From Mucilaginibacter_A sp041088075 (GTDB lineage Bacteria; Bacteroidota; Bacteroidia; Sphingobacteriales; Sphingobacteriaceae), in NCBI RefSeq assembly GCF_041088075.1, contig NZ_JBGCVY010000042.1, forward strand, positions 31,688 through 95,687: a DNA stretch of 64,000 nt, read 5' to 3'. Numbering within the stretch: position 1 is the stretch's first letter; every line of letters begins with the position of its first letter. This document shows positions 24,584 through 33,745 of the stretch, one piece after another. A program made the translations under genes and the position numbers. The notes under the pieces are model-generated. The model did not search any database. It was not told where the DNA came from and saw only the letters and a list, made by a program, of their open reading frames with translations.

Positions 24584-25237
24584 ATGGATCCAGCAATTAC
24601 AATTCCCGTATTATCAGCCGAAGAACTACGCGTTTTGGGCGCTTTGATGGAGAAAAGCAAAACCACGCCCGATTATTATCCGATGACTTTGAACAGTTTG
24701 ACCATCGCCTGCAACCAAAAATCTTCGAGAAAACCGGTGGTGGATTATGATGAAGGAACGGTGGTGGAAGCTTTAAATTCGCTCAAGAAAAAAGGACTGA
24801 TTTCTACCGCAACCGGCGGTTCGATACGAGCCATAAAGTACAAACACAATTTTGCCATTGTTTTTCCGGTTGTCCCGGCCGAGCTTGCTGTGATTTGTTT
24901 GTTGATTTTACGCGGAGCGTTAACGCCGGGCGAAATCAACAGCAATTCGGGCCGTTTGTATGAGTTTGAATCGTTGGAGGAAGTGCAAACCGTTTTAGAA
25001 AAACTCGCCCGACCCGAAATGCAGTTTGTGCAGCAATTGCCGCGCCGAATGGGGCAAAAAGAAGTGCGTTACGCCCATTTATTAGGCGGCGAAGTGGTGT
25101 TGGAGGAAGAAGAACTGCCCCAAGAATTTGCACGTCGCTCGGTTAGCGACCTGGAAGCGCGCGTTTCCCAGTTGGAGCAGGATTATTTGGTGCTAAAAGA
25201 AGCATTTGATAAACTGATGAAGGAGTTGATGGGGTGA
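24584..25237 (+). CDS. YceH family protein (DUF480)
   Basis: 217 residues with the family start LSAEELRVLGALMEKSKTTPDYYPMTLNSL and two winged-helix-like domains, then a C-terminal coiled coil (VSDLEARVSQLEQDYLVLKEAFDKLMKEL). DUF480 proteins are widespread and their function is unknown, although structures suggest a DNA-binding role. A dispersed word encodes LKEA in the coiled coil near the stop (25191-25206). Confidence 0.9.
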   Translation: MDPAITIPVLSAEELRVLGALMEKSKTTPDYYPMTLNSLTIACNQKSSRKPVVDYDEGTVVEALNSLKKKGLISTATGGSIRAIKYKHNFAIVFPVVPAELAVICLLILRGALTPGEINSNSGRLYEFESLEEVQTVLEKLARPEMQFVQQLPRRMGQKEVRYAHLLGGEVVLEEEELPQEFARRSVSDLEARVSQLEQDYLVLKEAFDKLMKELMG

Positions 25238-25294
25238 AAGGGTTAAGTTATTTTTTACTTTGATAAACTTCCTGTAAAACGTATATTTGATACC

Positions 25295-25513
25295 ATGGCA
25301 ACCATAACTATACATCCGGCAACTTCTGATCAGGAGACCGCTATCCGTATTTTTTTAGATGCTTTGCATGTAGAATACAAAAGCGAGGAGATAGATGATA
25401 CCGAGTATTTGTTGTTTTCATCTGCAAATGCAGACCATTTAAAAAAGTCTATCGCGCAAAGTAAAAACGGCGAAGTAACAAAGCTGAACTTGGATGATAT
25501 ATGCAAACCGTAA
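25295..25513 (+). CDS. DUF2683-like antitoxin
   Basis: The 72-residue protein begins MATITIHPATSDQETAIRIFLDALHVEYKSEE, the pattern of small antitoxins that precede Txe/YoeB toxin genes in Bacteroidota. Its 3' end overlaps the ATG of a toxin remnant at 25501 by 13 bases, the usual arrangement of such modules. Since the toxin is broken, this gene may be a relic or a solitary antitoxin. Confidence 0.75.
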   Translation: MATITIHPATSDQETAIRIFLDALHVEYKSEEIDDTEYLLFSSANADHLKKSIAQSKNGEVTKLNLDDICKP

Positions 25514-25560
25514 ATTTTACGGCAGCAGCTTTAACTGATTTAGCTTATTGGCGATGGTAA
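25501..25560 (+). pseudogene. Truncated Txe/YoeB-type toxin (19 codons left)
   Basis: ATG at 25501 overlaps the antitoxin end and opens MQTVNFTAAALTDLAYWRW, then TAA at 25558. The F-T-x-x-A-x-x-D-L-x-Y-W start is typical of YoeB-like mRNA interferases (~85 residues), but everything after the first helix is missing in all frames. Therefore the module has lost its toxin by deletion. Confidence 0.7.
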
Positions 25561-25621
25561 CTGAATTCTTCCTCTTCAAAACCAAAACTTCATTTCATTA
25601 ATTTTAGGTTGAAGAAAACCC

Positions 25622-26356
25622 ATGATTGTAAACTACACCGAAACTGGCTGGGAAATTATCCTGCAACGTGCGCACGGCAATGTAGCCGCACAAATTGCCG
25701 CGAATTGGAAAAAACAGGAACGGCCGGAACGCTGGACAGAAACACTTTTGGCCATTGGCGAACACGATGATGCGCAAACCGAAATGGAACAGGATGATTT
25801 GGTAACCGAAAACGGCGGGCCGGTGAACTTTAAAATGAAAACTTTCGAGTTGGCGCATTGTCGGCAAATGATAGATTTTAGTTTGAGCAAAAGCCGTTAT
25901 ATCGCGCTGCTAACATCCATGCACATCAATTTTTTGCATGTAAAAGAAGCACAGCAAAATCCTGAAGCCAAAGCGTTTTTGGCGGAACAGGAAACGCTGC
26001 GGGCCGAATGGCGAAAAGCGTTAAACATTACTTTGGAAGAAGCCGAAAAAACCTACGCTTTGCTGGAATGGGCAAATGCTTTTTCGTTGCTGGTTTGCCA
26101 GCGACAATATCAGCCGGAGCAAAGGGGCGTGGAAATCGGCAGCGGCCCGCATCAGCAAGCGCATCAGTTGATCCGGTTGAATGAAAAAACGCTGACCGTA
26201 AAACCCTGGCCTTTTGAGGAAGAGCAATTTACGGTTCGGTACGATTCGCGTTTATTACTGCAATTAAATTTTGCAGATAGCGAAGCGCTTAAACAAAGTT
26301 TGCTGGCTGCGGAAGTGCAGGAAAATGTTTGGGTGATCAGGAAGGAAAAAGAATAA
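25622..26356 (+). CDS. DUF3891 family protein
   Basis: The 244-residue protein starts MIVNYTETGWEIILQRAHGNVAAQIAANW, the hallmark of DUF3891, and has H-D-D near residue 48 (IGEHDDAQTE) that resembles an HD-type metal site. Function unknown. A near-perfect copy of the dispersed word encodes HVKEAQ in mid-protein (25940-25955). It is a single gene between the relic TA module and the higBA pair. Confidence 0.82.
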   Translation: MIVNYTETGWEIILQRAHGNVAAQIAANWKKQERPERWTETLLAIGEHDDAQTEMEQDDLVTENGGPVNFKMKTFELAHCRQMIDFSLSKSRYIALLTSMHINFLHVKEAQQNPEAKAFLAEQETLRAEWRKALNITLEEAEKTYALLEWANAFSLLVCQRQYQPEQRGVEIGSGPHQQAHQLIRLNEKTLTVKPWPFEEEQFTVRYDSRLLLQLNFADSEALKQSLLAAEVQENVWVIRKEKE

Positions 26357-26361
26357 ATGTG

Positions 26362-26673
26362 TTAAGCGTTTATTTCCTGGCCTTTTTTCCGCATCAACTT
26401 TACCTGCACTTTTGCCCGGTTGTTTTTCGCGTGCCACAGATTATAGTTTTGCTGCATATCCAACCAAAGTTCGGGCGTTGTGTTCAAAGCTTCCGCCAAA
26501 CGCAAAGCCATTTCTGCGTGGATACTGGTTTTTGCATTGATAATTAAAGATAAAGTGTTTCTGGAAACGCACAGGTTTGCAGCGGCTTGTGTAATAGATA
26601 TTTCTAAAGGATCCAAGTACAAACCTTTTAATACTTCTCCCGGATGGGCTGGTGGCATTCCTTGTTTTAGCAT
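26362..26673 (-). CDS. higA: HigA-type antitoxin, XRE family
   Basis: 103 residues starting MLKQGMPPAHPGEVLKGLYLDPLEIS. A helix-turn-helix (ITQAAANLCVSRNTLSLIINAKTSIHAEMALRLAEAL) follows and then the HigA hallmark TTPELWLDMQQNYNLWHA. It binds and neutralises the HigB toxin and represses its own operon. The toxin gene is 12 bp upstream, the reversed order typical of higBA. Confidence 0.92.
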   Translation of the reverse strand: MLKQGMPPAHPGEVLKGLYLDPLEISITQAAANLCVSRNTLSLIINAKTSIHAEMALRLAEALNTTPELWLDMQQNYNLWHAKNNRAKVQVKLMRKKGQEINA

Positions 26674-26685
26674 CTTTGTTTTAAC

Positions 26686-26964
26686 TTAATGGTAATCTAC
26701 ATAATCAATATCAACCACGTTTTCTTTAACAAAACGAAATACAATGCGATAATTTCCCGAAACTTTTACTGCCCAGAAACCTGCCAGTTCGCCTTTTAAA
26801 CTGTGCAGGCCAGAACCAGGAAAATTAACGTCTTCTGTTTGTTTGGCATTGTGTAACAACGTTAAAATTAATCTAATTTTTACAATTTGGGCAGCAGGAA
26901 GTTTAGAAGGATCAGCTTTTTCCCAAAATAACCTTAATCCTTTATGCCTGATGCTTTCAATCAT
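26686..26964 (-). CDS. higB: HigB-type mRNA interferase toxin
   Basis: 92 residues of RelE/HigB fold: MIESIRHKGLRLFWEK, then LPAAQIVKIRLILTLLHNA, then GFWAVKVSGNYRIVFRF and the C-terminal VDYVDYH-like end with the Y and H seen in the family. It cleaves mRNA on the ribosome in known cases. It is paired with higA directly downstream, and both appear intact. Confidence 0.92.
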   Translation of the reverse strand: MIESIRHKGLRLFWEKADPSKLPAAQIVKIRLILTLLHNAKQTEDVNFPGSGLHSLKGELAGFWAVKVSGNYRIVFRFVKENVVDIDYVDYH

Positions 26965-26977
26965 AAATCAAATTAGT

Positions 26978-27685
26978 TTAAAGTAGAAAAAATAATGCTA
27001 CCAAAGCCGCAACAACCGTATTTAAAAAGTTGACCGCATTGTTGCTCAAATAACCTTTTCGTTCTAAAGTAGCACCGAGGACGGAATCTGCCAAGTTTCC
27101 AATCGTTCCGGCAATGATAATCCACCAGAAATTTAAATTCCAACCAAAACTTAGCGCATAAACTGTAGCGATAATTACGCTTGCCATCAAACCAAAAAAC
27201 GTTCCTTCCAAACTGATTACACCGTCCAAACCGCGCTGGTCTGGCTTGCAACTGACAATGTTGTAAAAGTGTTTTCCGTAAACCGTTCCCAACTCCGAAG
27301 AAACGGTATCGGCAGCGGCAGAAGCCAAACTTGCGGCCATCATCAACCTAAACACATCAATTTTTAGTGGGTAAAAGAAGCATAGCAAGCCCATCAATCC
27401 GGCCATGCCTACATTGGCCAAAACTTGCGGGGCTTTGCGTTGGCCTTGGTTTTTCTCGGCAATGCCCAATGCTTCTTTTACGGCATGTTTTTGTGCGGTT
27501 GATACGGCAGCCATCAAAAAAAGTACGGCTGCCATTAAAATACCAAAATATCCTGCGCCGATGTACAAACAAACGCCTAAAAAAGCAGCAGTTAAAGCAG
27601 CGGGAAAGGTGAGTTTATGAGATTTAACGCTGAGGGCAACGCCGGTTAAAAGGATAATCGGCAAAAAATAATCAGCAGTTTGCAT
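26978..27685 (-). CDS. DUF92 integral membrane protein
   Basis: A 235-residue protein with about six hydrophobic helices and the DUF92 (TIGR00297) signature ASAAADTVSSELGTVYGK and GLDGVISLEGTFFGLMAS. Relatives include a plant phytyl-phosphate kinase (VTE6), but the bacterial role is not settled. Two copies of the dispersed word lie in frame: one encodes CFFYPLKI in a loop (27361-27380) and one encodes VKEALG (27465-27482). Upstream is the divergently placed or unrelated Zn-PLC-like gene. Confidence 0.87.
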   Translation of the reverse strand: MQTADYFLPIILLTGVALSVKSHKLTFPAALTAAFLGVCLYIGAGYFGILMAAVLFLMAAVSTAQKHAVKEALGIAEKNQGQRKAPQVLANVGMAGLMGLLCFFYPLKIDVFRLMMAASLASAAADTVSSELGTVYGKHFYNIVSCKPDQRGLDGVISLEGTFFGLMASVIIATVYALSFGWNLNFWWIIIAGTIGNLADSVLGATLERKGYLSNNAVNFLNTVVAALVALFFLL

Positions 27686-27757
27686 AAAGCAAAGGTAAGT
27701 TTTTGGTTAATGGTTGATAGATAAACTTAAAGCGTTACCAACACAACAATTTCCGGT

Positions 27758-28720
27758 TTATAAATCCTCCCTTCCCAAAATCCTGCCGTTCTGGAAACGG
27801 TATTCTTCCAGCTTTTCCTTCATTTTTTCTTCTTCAGATAATTCCCGCTTCACCATGCCTTTCAAATTTGGCTGCCCGGCATCCACCCAGGCCGAAAACC
27901 AATAACTGCCAATGGCGAGGATAGAAGCACGCATTTGTTTTTCTACCATTCCTTTCAGCAAATTGTGGTAAGCGGCGGCATAGGGTTCAGAATAATTTCG
28001 GGCGATCTTGTTGTTGTTCCGAACAAAAGTATATTTCTGGTCGGCCCGAAAAGTTTGCAGTTTCTTTTCCATCAGCAAAACAGAATCCAAAGATTGATAA
28101 GAATGGCGGCAGATTTTCCAGGCAAACTTCAACGGGTCGTTAATGTAAACCGCTTTTCCAACAAAATAATTATAATGGCCGGAAAAAAGTTCGGGCAAAC
28201 GCGTTTCCCAAAAAGCATGGATGCCGACTTGGTTGGTCAGTTGTCCGTTGTAATTGCTCGTCATGTGCAGCGGCACGTGCGCATCGGCAACATAATGGCC
28301 CAGATCGGCAGAATATTTTAAGATTTTGATGGAATCCCGGTCTTTAAAAGCCTGCACCAAACGGTAATAATTGCGCTGTATTGTCCAGGGAACGGTGCCG
28401 TTTTTGTTCAAGGTTCGGGCCGAATATTTCTCTGCCGCCGCATTCCATTGCTCAGGAATACTGTCAAAAGGGGCTTTGCCATAACGGTCGGCATCCAAAA
28501 AGTGGCGCGCGCCTTCCAGCGAATCAGTGTAACGGCGTTTATCCGGGTCAACCGCATGTTCTGTTAAATAAGCCAGGTTGTTTTTGTAAAAGCCAACCAT
28601 GGCTTTTGGCAAAATAAACACGGCCGAATGGTTGATGGTTTTGTGGCCGAAGAAACCCCAACTGCAACACAAAACCAATAAAAGTACCGATAAAAAGAGT
28701 ATGCAAAACCTGTTTCTCAT
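27758..28720 (-). CDS. Zinc-dependent phospholipase C-like (S1/P1-type) secreted protein
   Basis: 320 residues with an N-terminal hydrophobic signal (CILFLSVLLLVLCCSW). The mature start WGFFGHKTINHSAV has the W and H ligands expected at the metal site, and HYVADAHVPLHMTSNYNGQ carries the H-x3-D-x-H motif of the zinc PLC/S1-P1 nuclease superfamily. The protein is probably periplasmic or membrane-anchored. Substrate (phospholipid or nucleic acid) unknown. Monocistronic. Confidence 0.85.
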   Translation of the reverse strand: MRNRFCILFLSVLLLVLCCSWGFFGHKTINHSAVFILPKAMVGFYKNNLAYLTEHAVDPDKRRYTDSLEGARHFLDADRYGKAPFDSIPEQWNAAAEKYSARTLNKNGTVPWTIQRNYYRLVQAFKDRDSIKILKYSADLGHYVADAHVPLHMTSNYNGQLTNQVGIHAFWETRLPELFSGHYNYFVGKAVYINDPLKFAWKICRHSYQSLDSVLLMEKKLQTFRADQKYTFVRNNNKIARNYSEPYAAAYHNLLKGMVEKQMRASILAIGSYWFSAWVDAGQPNLKGMVKRELSEEEKMKEKLEEYRFQNGRILGREDL

Positions 28721-28953
28721 GAAGTGAAATTTAAGTAGAAATAATATGGAAGCAGCGGAAGGAAAGCCTAAAAATCCAAAAATTATATGATAAAAACAGT
28801 ATCGGTTTCTTAAAAATTAAATTATTGAATTTAAGGTGTTTAAGATGGCGGCCAAAGTTTTTAAACCGGTTGCTGGTTTTATTTTAAAAGAAAAAAGGCA
28901 ATTTTGCGTTTAGGGTTCAATTTAAACGATCAAAAATTTTTAATAGTTAATTT

Positions 28954-29655
28954 ATGCGCATTCAAATTTTATTTAACCGGGTTTGTTGTTTTGCTGTTTT
29001 AATCATGGCTTTTGCCGCGGTTTCTTCCTGCAAAAAAAGCACCAGCACGGCCACCACTTCTGTACAGGTAATCAACGCCAGCCCGGATGCCGGAACGGTC
29101 AACCTCTTTCTTTCCGGTAATTTAAAAACTACTACGCCGGTGGCTTATGGCAACTCTTCGGGTTATTTTTCTACCATTGCCGGCAACCAAACAGGCGAGG
29201 TCAAGGCCGCTGCTTCGGGCACTACTTTGGCCACTTTTCCGGTAAGTTTGGGCGCAAATGCCTATTATTCGGTTTTTGTAACCGGACAAACTTCTACCAA
29301 TAATGTAACCGCTTTTTATGCCCAGGACAAGCTGGACGTGCCATCGCCGGGAAAAGCAAAAATTCGTTTTGTACACGCCGTTGCCGATGTGCCAAGTGTT
29401 GATTTGATGCTGAACACCAACACTGTTTTTTCTGCAGTTGCTTATACCGCAGTGAGTGATTATGTTGAAGTTGCTGCCGGCACTTACAGTATCCGTGCTG
29501 CTTTCAAAGTTCCCGGAGGGGCTGGCCTTGGTGTTACAACCGCATTTAACCAAACTTTTAACAATGGTAAAATTTATACCGTGGTGTTTAAAGGCGCAAA
29601 AGGGGCAACATCGGATGCTTTGAAACTGGGTTTGGGCGTAATGCTTAACAATTAA
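28954..29655 (+). CDS. DUF4397 lipoprotein
   Basis: 233 residues. The signal ends AAVSS-C-KKS, a lipobox, so the mature protein is probably lipid-anchored at C26. The rest is beta-rich with two repeats of the DUF4397 pattern (VQVINASPDAGTVNLFLSG and IRFVHAVADVPSVDLMLN). The role is unknown; such proteins are common in Bacteroidota outer membranes. A TAAAAACAGCATC variant word follows the gene. Confidence 0.88.
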   Translation: MRIQILFNRVCCFAVLIMAFAAVSSCKKSTSTATTSVQVINASPDAGTVNLFLSGNLKTTTPVAYGNSSGYFSTIAGNQTGEVKAAASGTTLATFPVSLGANAYYSVFVTGQTSTNNVTAFYAQDKLDVPSPGKAKIRFVHAVADVPSVDLMLNTNTVFSAVAYTAVSDYVEVAAGTYSIRAAFKVPGGAGLGVTTAFNQTFNNGKIYTVVFKGAKGATSDALKLGLGVMLNN

Positions 29656-29709
29656 ATTTGAAAAAAGTACCGATAAAAACAGCATCGCTGTAATTTTATT
29701 AAAATAGGG

Positions 29710-29740
29710 TTTGATTTATTGGTATATCGCGCTATATTTG
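29710..29740 (+). promoter_or_regulatory. Promoter of rpsT
   Basis: TTTG at 29710-29713, 19 bases, TATATTTG at 29733-29740: a perfect match to the Bacteroidota consensus, 34 bases before the rpsT ATG. Confidence 0.85.
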
Positions 29741-29774
29741 CATCCTTAAATAAAAAAAGAACAGTCGCTGAACA

Positions 29775-30029
29775 ATGGCAAATCATAAATCCGCAATCAA
29801 ACGAGTAAGGGCCAACGCAACAAAGCGTTTGCGTAACAGATATCAGGCTAAAACAACCCGGAACTTAATTAAAAGATTAAGAGGCACAACGGTAAAAACA
29901 GAAGCTGTTGAATTGTTGCCGAGGGTAATTTCGATGTTAGACCGTTTGGCCAAGAAAAATGTGATCCATAAAAACAAAGCTTCCAACAACAAATCAAAAT
30001 TGACCAAATTTGTGAATGCTTTGGCATAA
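29775..30029 (+). CDS. rpsT: 30S ribosomal protein bS20
   Basis: 84 residues, start MANHKSAIKRVRANATKRLRN and end NKSKLTKFVNALA, a clear bS20. It binds the 5' domain of 16S rRNA. It is a single gene with its own promoter and terminator. No Shine-Dalgarno sequence is present before the ATG (GCTGAACA), as is normal for the phylum. Confidence 0.97.
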   Translation: MANHKSAIKRVRANATKRLRNRYQAKTTRNLIKRLRGTTVKTEAVELLPRVISMLDRLAKKNVIHKNKASNNKSKLTKFVNALA

Positions 30030-30051
30030 ACAATAACAATTTTTATACGAT

Positions 30052-30086
30052 AAAAAGAGCATCTGATTCTTAGGTGCTCTTTTTTT
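30052..30086 (+). terminator. Terminator of rpsT
   Basis: AAAAAGAGCA-TCTGATTCTTAGG-TGCTCTTTTTTT. The left arm GATAAAAAGAGCATC is a one-base variant of the dispersed word, an example of the motif serving as a terminator arm. Confidence 0.88.
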
Positions 30087-30131
30087 GTTTAGAAACTTTC
30101 GTAATAGTTAAAATAATTCCATTTTTAGCAA

Positions 30132-30830
30132 ATGGAAAATTACGAAGCTAAAATCAGCATTAAATCTTGGGCAGAAGAAGACCGGCCGCGCGAAAAACTG
30201 TTGGCACAAGGCCGAAGGGTTTTGAGCGATGCGGAACTGATTGCCATTTTGATTGGTTCCGGCAGCCCGAACGAATCCGCTGTTGATTTAAGCAAACGTA
30301 TTTTGCTGCATTACGCTGGTGATTTAAATTCTTTGGGAAAAGGTTCTGTCAACGATCTTTCCAAATTTAAAGGCATCGGCGAAGCAAAAGCCATTACCAT
30401 TATTGCTGCGTTGGAATTGGGCCGAAGGCGGAAGGAAACCGAACACCAAACCACTGAAAAAATAGGCAGCAGCAAAGATGTTTTCCATTTGATGCACCGC
30501 TATTTTGCCGATTTAAACCACGAGGAATTTTGGATCATCCTGCTCAACCGCGCCAACAAAGTACTTTCCCGGCATTTGATCAGCAAAGGCGGACAGGCAG
30601 GAACGGTTGCCGACCCGAAAATCATTTTTCAGACCGCGATAGAAAACCATGCGGCTTCTATTATTTTGGCCCATAACCATCCTTCGGGCAATTTAAAACC
30701 AAGCCAGGCCGATTTGGATTTGACCAAAAAACTGCGCGCTGCAGGTTCTTTGTTAGATTTAGCCATTCCCGATCATTTAATTTTTACCGATAAACATTAT
30801 TTTAGTTTTGCAGATGAAGGTTTGATGTGA
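30132..30830 (+). CDS. radC: RadC family protein (JAB/MPN domain)
   Basis: 232 residues. N-terminal UPF0758 helix-hairpin-helix region (LSKFKGIGEAKAITIIAALELGRR), then a JAB metalloprotease-like fold with the zinc motif HNHPSGNLKPSQADLD, where H-x-H and D are ligands. It was once linked to DNA repair; the role is now considered unclear. It is a single gene between rpsT and pheT. Confidence 0.93.
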   Translation: MENYEAKISIKSWAEEDRPREKLLAQGRRVLSDAELIAILIGSGSPNESAVDLSKRILLHYAGDLNSLGKGSVNDLSKFKGIGEAKAITIIAALELGRRRKETEHQTTEKIGSSKDVFHLMHRYFADLNHEEFWIILLNRANKVLSRHLISKGGQAGTVADPKIIFQTAIENHAASIILAHNHPSGNLKPSQADLDLTKKLRAAGSLLDLAIPDHLIFTDKHYFSFADEGLM

Positions 30831-30952
30831 GTTGAGGTTTTGAGGTAAAAGGATGAAAGGTAGAAGGTTGCCTGTCCTTCTTCCTTTCGCTTTTCCACCC
30901 TTCGCCTTTCACCTTGTTTTCCTATCTTTGTGCTTTTTCATCCGAATCAAGC

Positions 30953-33349
30953 ATGAAGATTTCGTACAACTGGCTTAAACAATATATCAACATTACGCAA
31001 ACACCCGAAGAAATTTCGCAGATTTTAACAGGGATTGGATTGGAAGTAGAATCGCTCGAAAAAGTGCTGGCGGTGCCCGGCGGGTTGGAAGGTTTGGTGA
31101 TTGGCTACGTAAAAGAATGCGTGCAGCACCCAAATGCCGACCGGTTGCGGGTTACCAAAGTTGACGCAGGCGGCGAAGAACTGCAAATTGTTTGCGGCGC
31201 CGTAAACGTAGCAGCCGGGCAAAAAGTGGTGGTGGCAACTGTGGGAACAACGGTTTATCCAACGACCGGAGAACCTTTTAAGATCAATAAATCCAAAATT
31301 AGGGGAGAAGTTTCGGAAGGGATGATTTGTGCCGAAGATGAAATTGGCCTCGGAACTGACCATGCAGGGATTATGGTTTTGGATGAAAATGCCGAAATCG
31401 GATCACTGGCAAAAGACTATTTTAAGTTGGAAGATGATTACGTTTTCGAAATTGGTTTAACGCCAAACCGTGTTGATGCCGCTTCACATTTGGGTACGGC
31501 GCGCGATATTGCGGCTTATCTCAGAACAAAAATTGAGCTGCCGGATAATGCTTCTTTTACCGTGCAAAATTTGGCGTTGCCTATTGCGGTTGAAGTGGCC
31601 GATGCCAAAGCCTGTCCGCGTTATTCCAGCTTAACCATTTCTGGTATCGAAGTCAAAGATTCGCCGGATTGGCTGAAGCAAAAGTTGAGTGTAATTGGCG
31701 TTCGCCCGATCAACAATATTGTTGATGTTACGAATTATGTGTTGCATGCTTTAGGCCAGCCAATGCACGCTTTTGATGCCGATACAATCAAAGGAAATAA
31801 AGTTATCGTTAAAACTTGTGCCGAAGGAACTATTTTTAAAACGCTCGATGGCGTTGAGCGAAAGTTATCAGCAGATGATCTGATGATTTGTAACGCCGAA
31901 GAACCGATGACGATTGCCGGTGTTTTCGGCGGAATCAACTCCGGCGTTACCCATCAAACCAAAAACATTTTTCTGGAAAGTGCTTATTTTGATGCGGTTT
32001 CTGTTCGTAAAACGGCTAAAAGGCATGGTTTAAAAACGGATGCTTCTTTTCGTTACGAACGCGGAACTGATCCTGGCATCACGGTTTTTGCTTTAAAATA
32101 TGCGGCCATTTTGATTCAGCAACTGGCTGGCGGAACGGTTTCTTCCGAAATTTCGGATTTGTACCCTTCGCCTGTTGCTTCTTTTACCGTGCAAATTTTG
32201 TACAAAAACGTGCACCGTTTAATTGGAAAAGCGATAAGTGTTGAAGAAATTAAATCAATCATTGCTGCTTTAGCTATTAAAATTACGGCCGAAACCGAAG
32301 AAGGATTATCGCTTGAAGTTCCGCCATACCGGGTTGATGTAACGCGGGAAGTGGATGTGATCGAAGAGATTTTGCGGATTTACGGTTATAACAATGTGGA
32401 GATTCCAAGTCAAATCCGAGCTTCGTTAAACAACGCTGCAAAACCTGACAAAGATGCGGTGCAAAATCAATTTTCCGATCTGCTTTCGGCCAATGGTTTT
32501 AATGAAATTTTGTGCAACTCGCTTACCAAATCTGCTTATTCTGATGATTTGGAAACGGCGGTTAAAATTTTAAACCCGTTGAGCAGCGATTTGGATGTGA
32601 TGCGGCAAACGCTTTTGTATTCGGGTTTGGAAGTGATTGCCTACAATCAGAACCGAAAATATCCGAATTTGAAACTGTATGAATTTGGAAAAATCTACCA
32701 TCAGTATCAGGGAAAATTTTCGGAGCAGCATCGTTTGTCAGTGTTTTTAAGCGGAAACGATCAAGCGGAACAATGGAACCAGAAAGAAAAACCGGTCAAT
32801 TTTTATCAGTTAAAAGCAGTAGTGGATGGATTGCTGAAACGTGCTGGCGTACATAATTTAGTGATAGAAGAAGCAGAATTACATTTACTGGATTACGGTT
32901 TAACTTATAAATCCGGCAGCAAAACTTTGGTAAATTTGGGTTTAGTTTCTAAAAAGGAATTGAAGAAAGCCGACGTGAACCAGCCTGTGTTTTTTGCAGA
33001 TTTTGATTTTGATTTATTGTTGAAACAGATCGGCAGGAATAAAATTGTGTTTCAAGATATTCCAAAATTCCCATCGGTAAAACGGGATCTTTCGTTGTTA
33101 ATTGATGAGCAAATCACATTTAACCAGTTGAAACAAACCGCATTAAAAACCGACCGGAAGCTGATCAAAGAGGTTAATGTGTTTGATGTTTACAAAGGCG
33201 ATAAACTTCCCGCAGGAAAAAAATCATACGCGTTAAACTTTGTTTTATTGGACGAAGAGAAAACGCTGACCGATAAAGCGATTGACGCCGTGATGCAAAA
33301 AGTAGCTTTTAACTTGCAAAAAGAAGCAGGAGCCGAAGTGAGAAAGTAG
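30953..33349 (+). CDS. pheT: Phenylalanyl-tRNA synthetase beta subunit
   Basis: The ATG at 30953 gives MKISYNWLKQYINI, the family start; the frame goes 13 codons further up but that part is not homologous. The 798-residue protein has the tRNA-binding OB domain (about 40-150), B3/B4 editing domain, B5 domain, a catalytic-like core and a C-terminal ferredoxin-fold anticodon-binding domain. It pairs with PheS (not in the window) to charge tRNA-Phe. Two copies of the dispersed word encode ASFTV (31545-31560 and 32175-32190), at N-terminal edges of strands and outside catalytic motifs. Confidence 0.97.
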   Translation: MKISYNWLKQYINITQTPEEISQILTGIGLEVESLEKVLAVPGGLEGLVIGYVKECVQHPNADRLRVTKVDAGGEELQIVCGAVNVAAGQKVVVATVGTTVYPTTGEPFKINKSKIRGEVSEGMICAEDEIGLGTDHAGIMVLDENAEIGSLAKDYFKLEDDYVFEIGLTPNRVDAASHLGTARDIAAYLRTKIELPDNASFTVQNLALPIAVEVADAKACPRYSSLTISGIEVKDSPDWLKQKLSVIGVRPINNIVDVTNYVLHALGQPMHAFDADTIKGNKVIVKTCAEGTIFKTLDGVERKLSADDLMICNAEEPMTIAGVFGGINSGVTHQTKNIFLESAYFDAVSVRKTAKRHGLKTDASFRYERGTDPGITVFALKYAAILIQQLAGGTVSSEISDLYPSPVASFTVQILYKNVHRLIGKAISVEEIKSIIAALAIKITAETEEGLSLEVPPYRVDVTREVDVIEEILRIYGYNNVEIPSQIRASLNNAAKPDKDAVQNQFSDLLSANGFNEILCNSLTKSAYSDDLETAVKILNPLSSDLDVMRQTLLYSGLEVIAYNQNRKYPNLKLYEFGKIYHQYQGKFSEQHRLSVFLSGNDQAEQWNQKEKPVNFYQLKAVVDGLLKRAGVHNLVIEEAELHLLDYGLTYKSGSKTLVNLGLVSKKELKKADVNQPVFFADFDFDLLLKQIGRNKIVFQDIPKFPSVKRDLSLLIDEQITFNQLKQTALKTDRKLIKEVNVFDVYKGDKLPAGKKSYALNFVLLDEEKTLTDKAIDAVMQKVAFNLQKEAGAEVRK

Positions 33350-33432
33350 GGAAATCAAATTGCTGCCGCTTAGATTGCGGATTGTAAACAACTAATATTA
33401 ACTTTAAACCCTAAACCTGTTACAATTTTAAA

Positions 33433-33723
33433 ATGTCTGTAGTAGCCGAACAATTGGTTAAAGTTGTTGAAAAAACAGAGCGCTTGATTGAGCTTTGCGC
33501 GGCTTTGCAGGAAGAAAATGAATTGTTGAAATCAGAAAACTTAGCGTTAAATACGTCGCTGGCGGATGGCCGTGAAAAAAACAAAGAGATGGAAGAGAAG
33601 CTTCGTGTATTGAAGCTGGCCAAAAGTTTTTCGGAGACGAACGAAAAAAGTCTTGATATCAAGCAAAAAATTAACGAATTTGTGCGAGAAATTGATAAGT
33701 GCATTGTGTTGTTAAAAAAATGA
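33433..33723 (+). CDS. Coiled-coil protein next to zapA (ZapB-like position)
   Basis: 96 residues, almost entirely heptad repeats (LVKVVEKTERLIELCAALQEENELLKSENLALN and KNKEMEEKLRVLKLAKSF). It lies between pheT and zapA and is 22 bp upstream of zapA. Family members in Bacteroidota are annotated only as hypothetical. The position suggests a division-related coiled-coil partner of ZapA, but this is inference and not a family assignment. Confidence 0.7.
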   Translation: MSVVAEQLVKVVEKTERLIELCAALQEENELLKSENLALNTSLADGREKNKEMEEKLRVLKLAKSFSETNEKSLDIKQKINEFVREIDKCIVLLKK

Positions 33724-33745
33724 CAACTTAAAGTAAACGGATTTT

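Noticed and set aside
33433..33723. Calling the coiled-coil gene zapB
   Set aside because: Only position and coiled-coil content support it. Coiled coils carry little family information, so no symbol is given.
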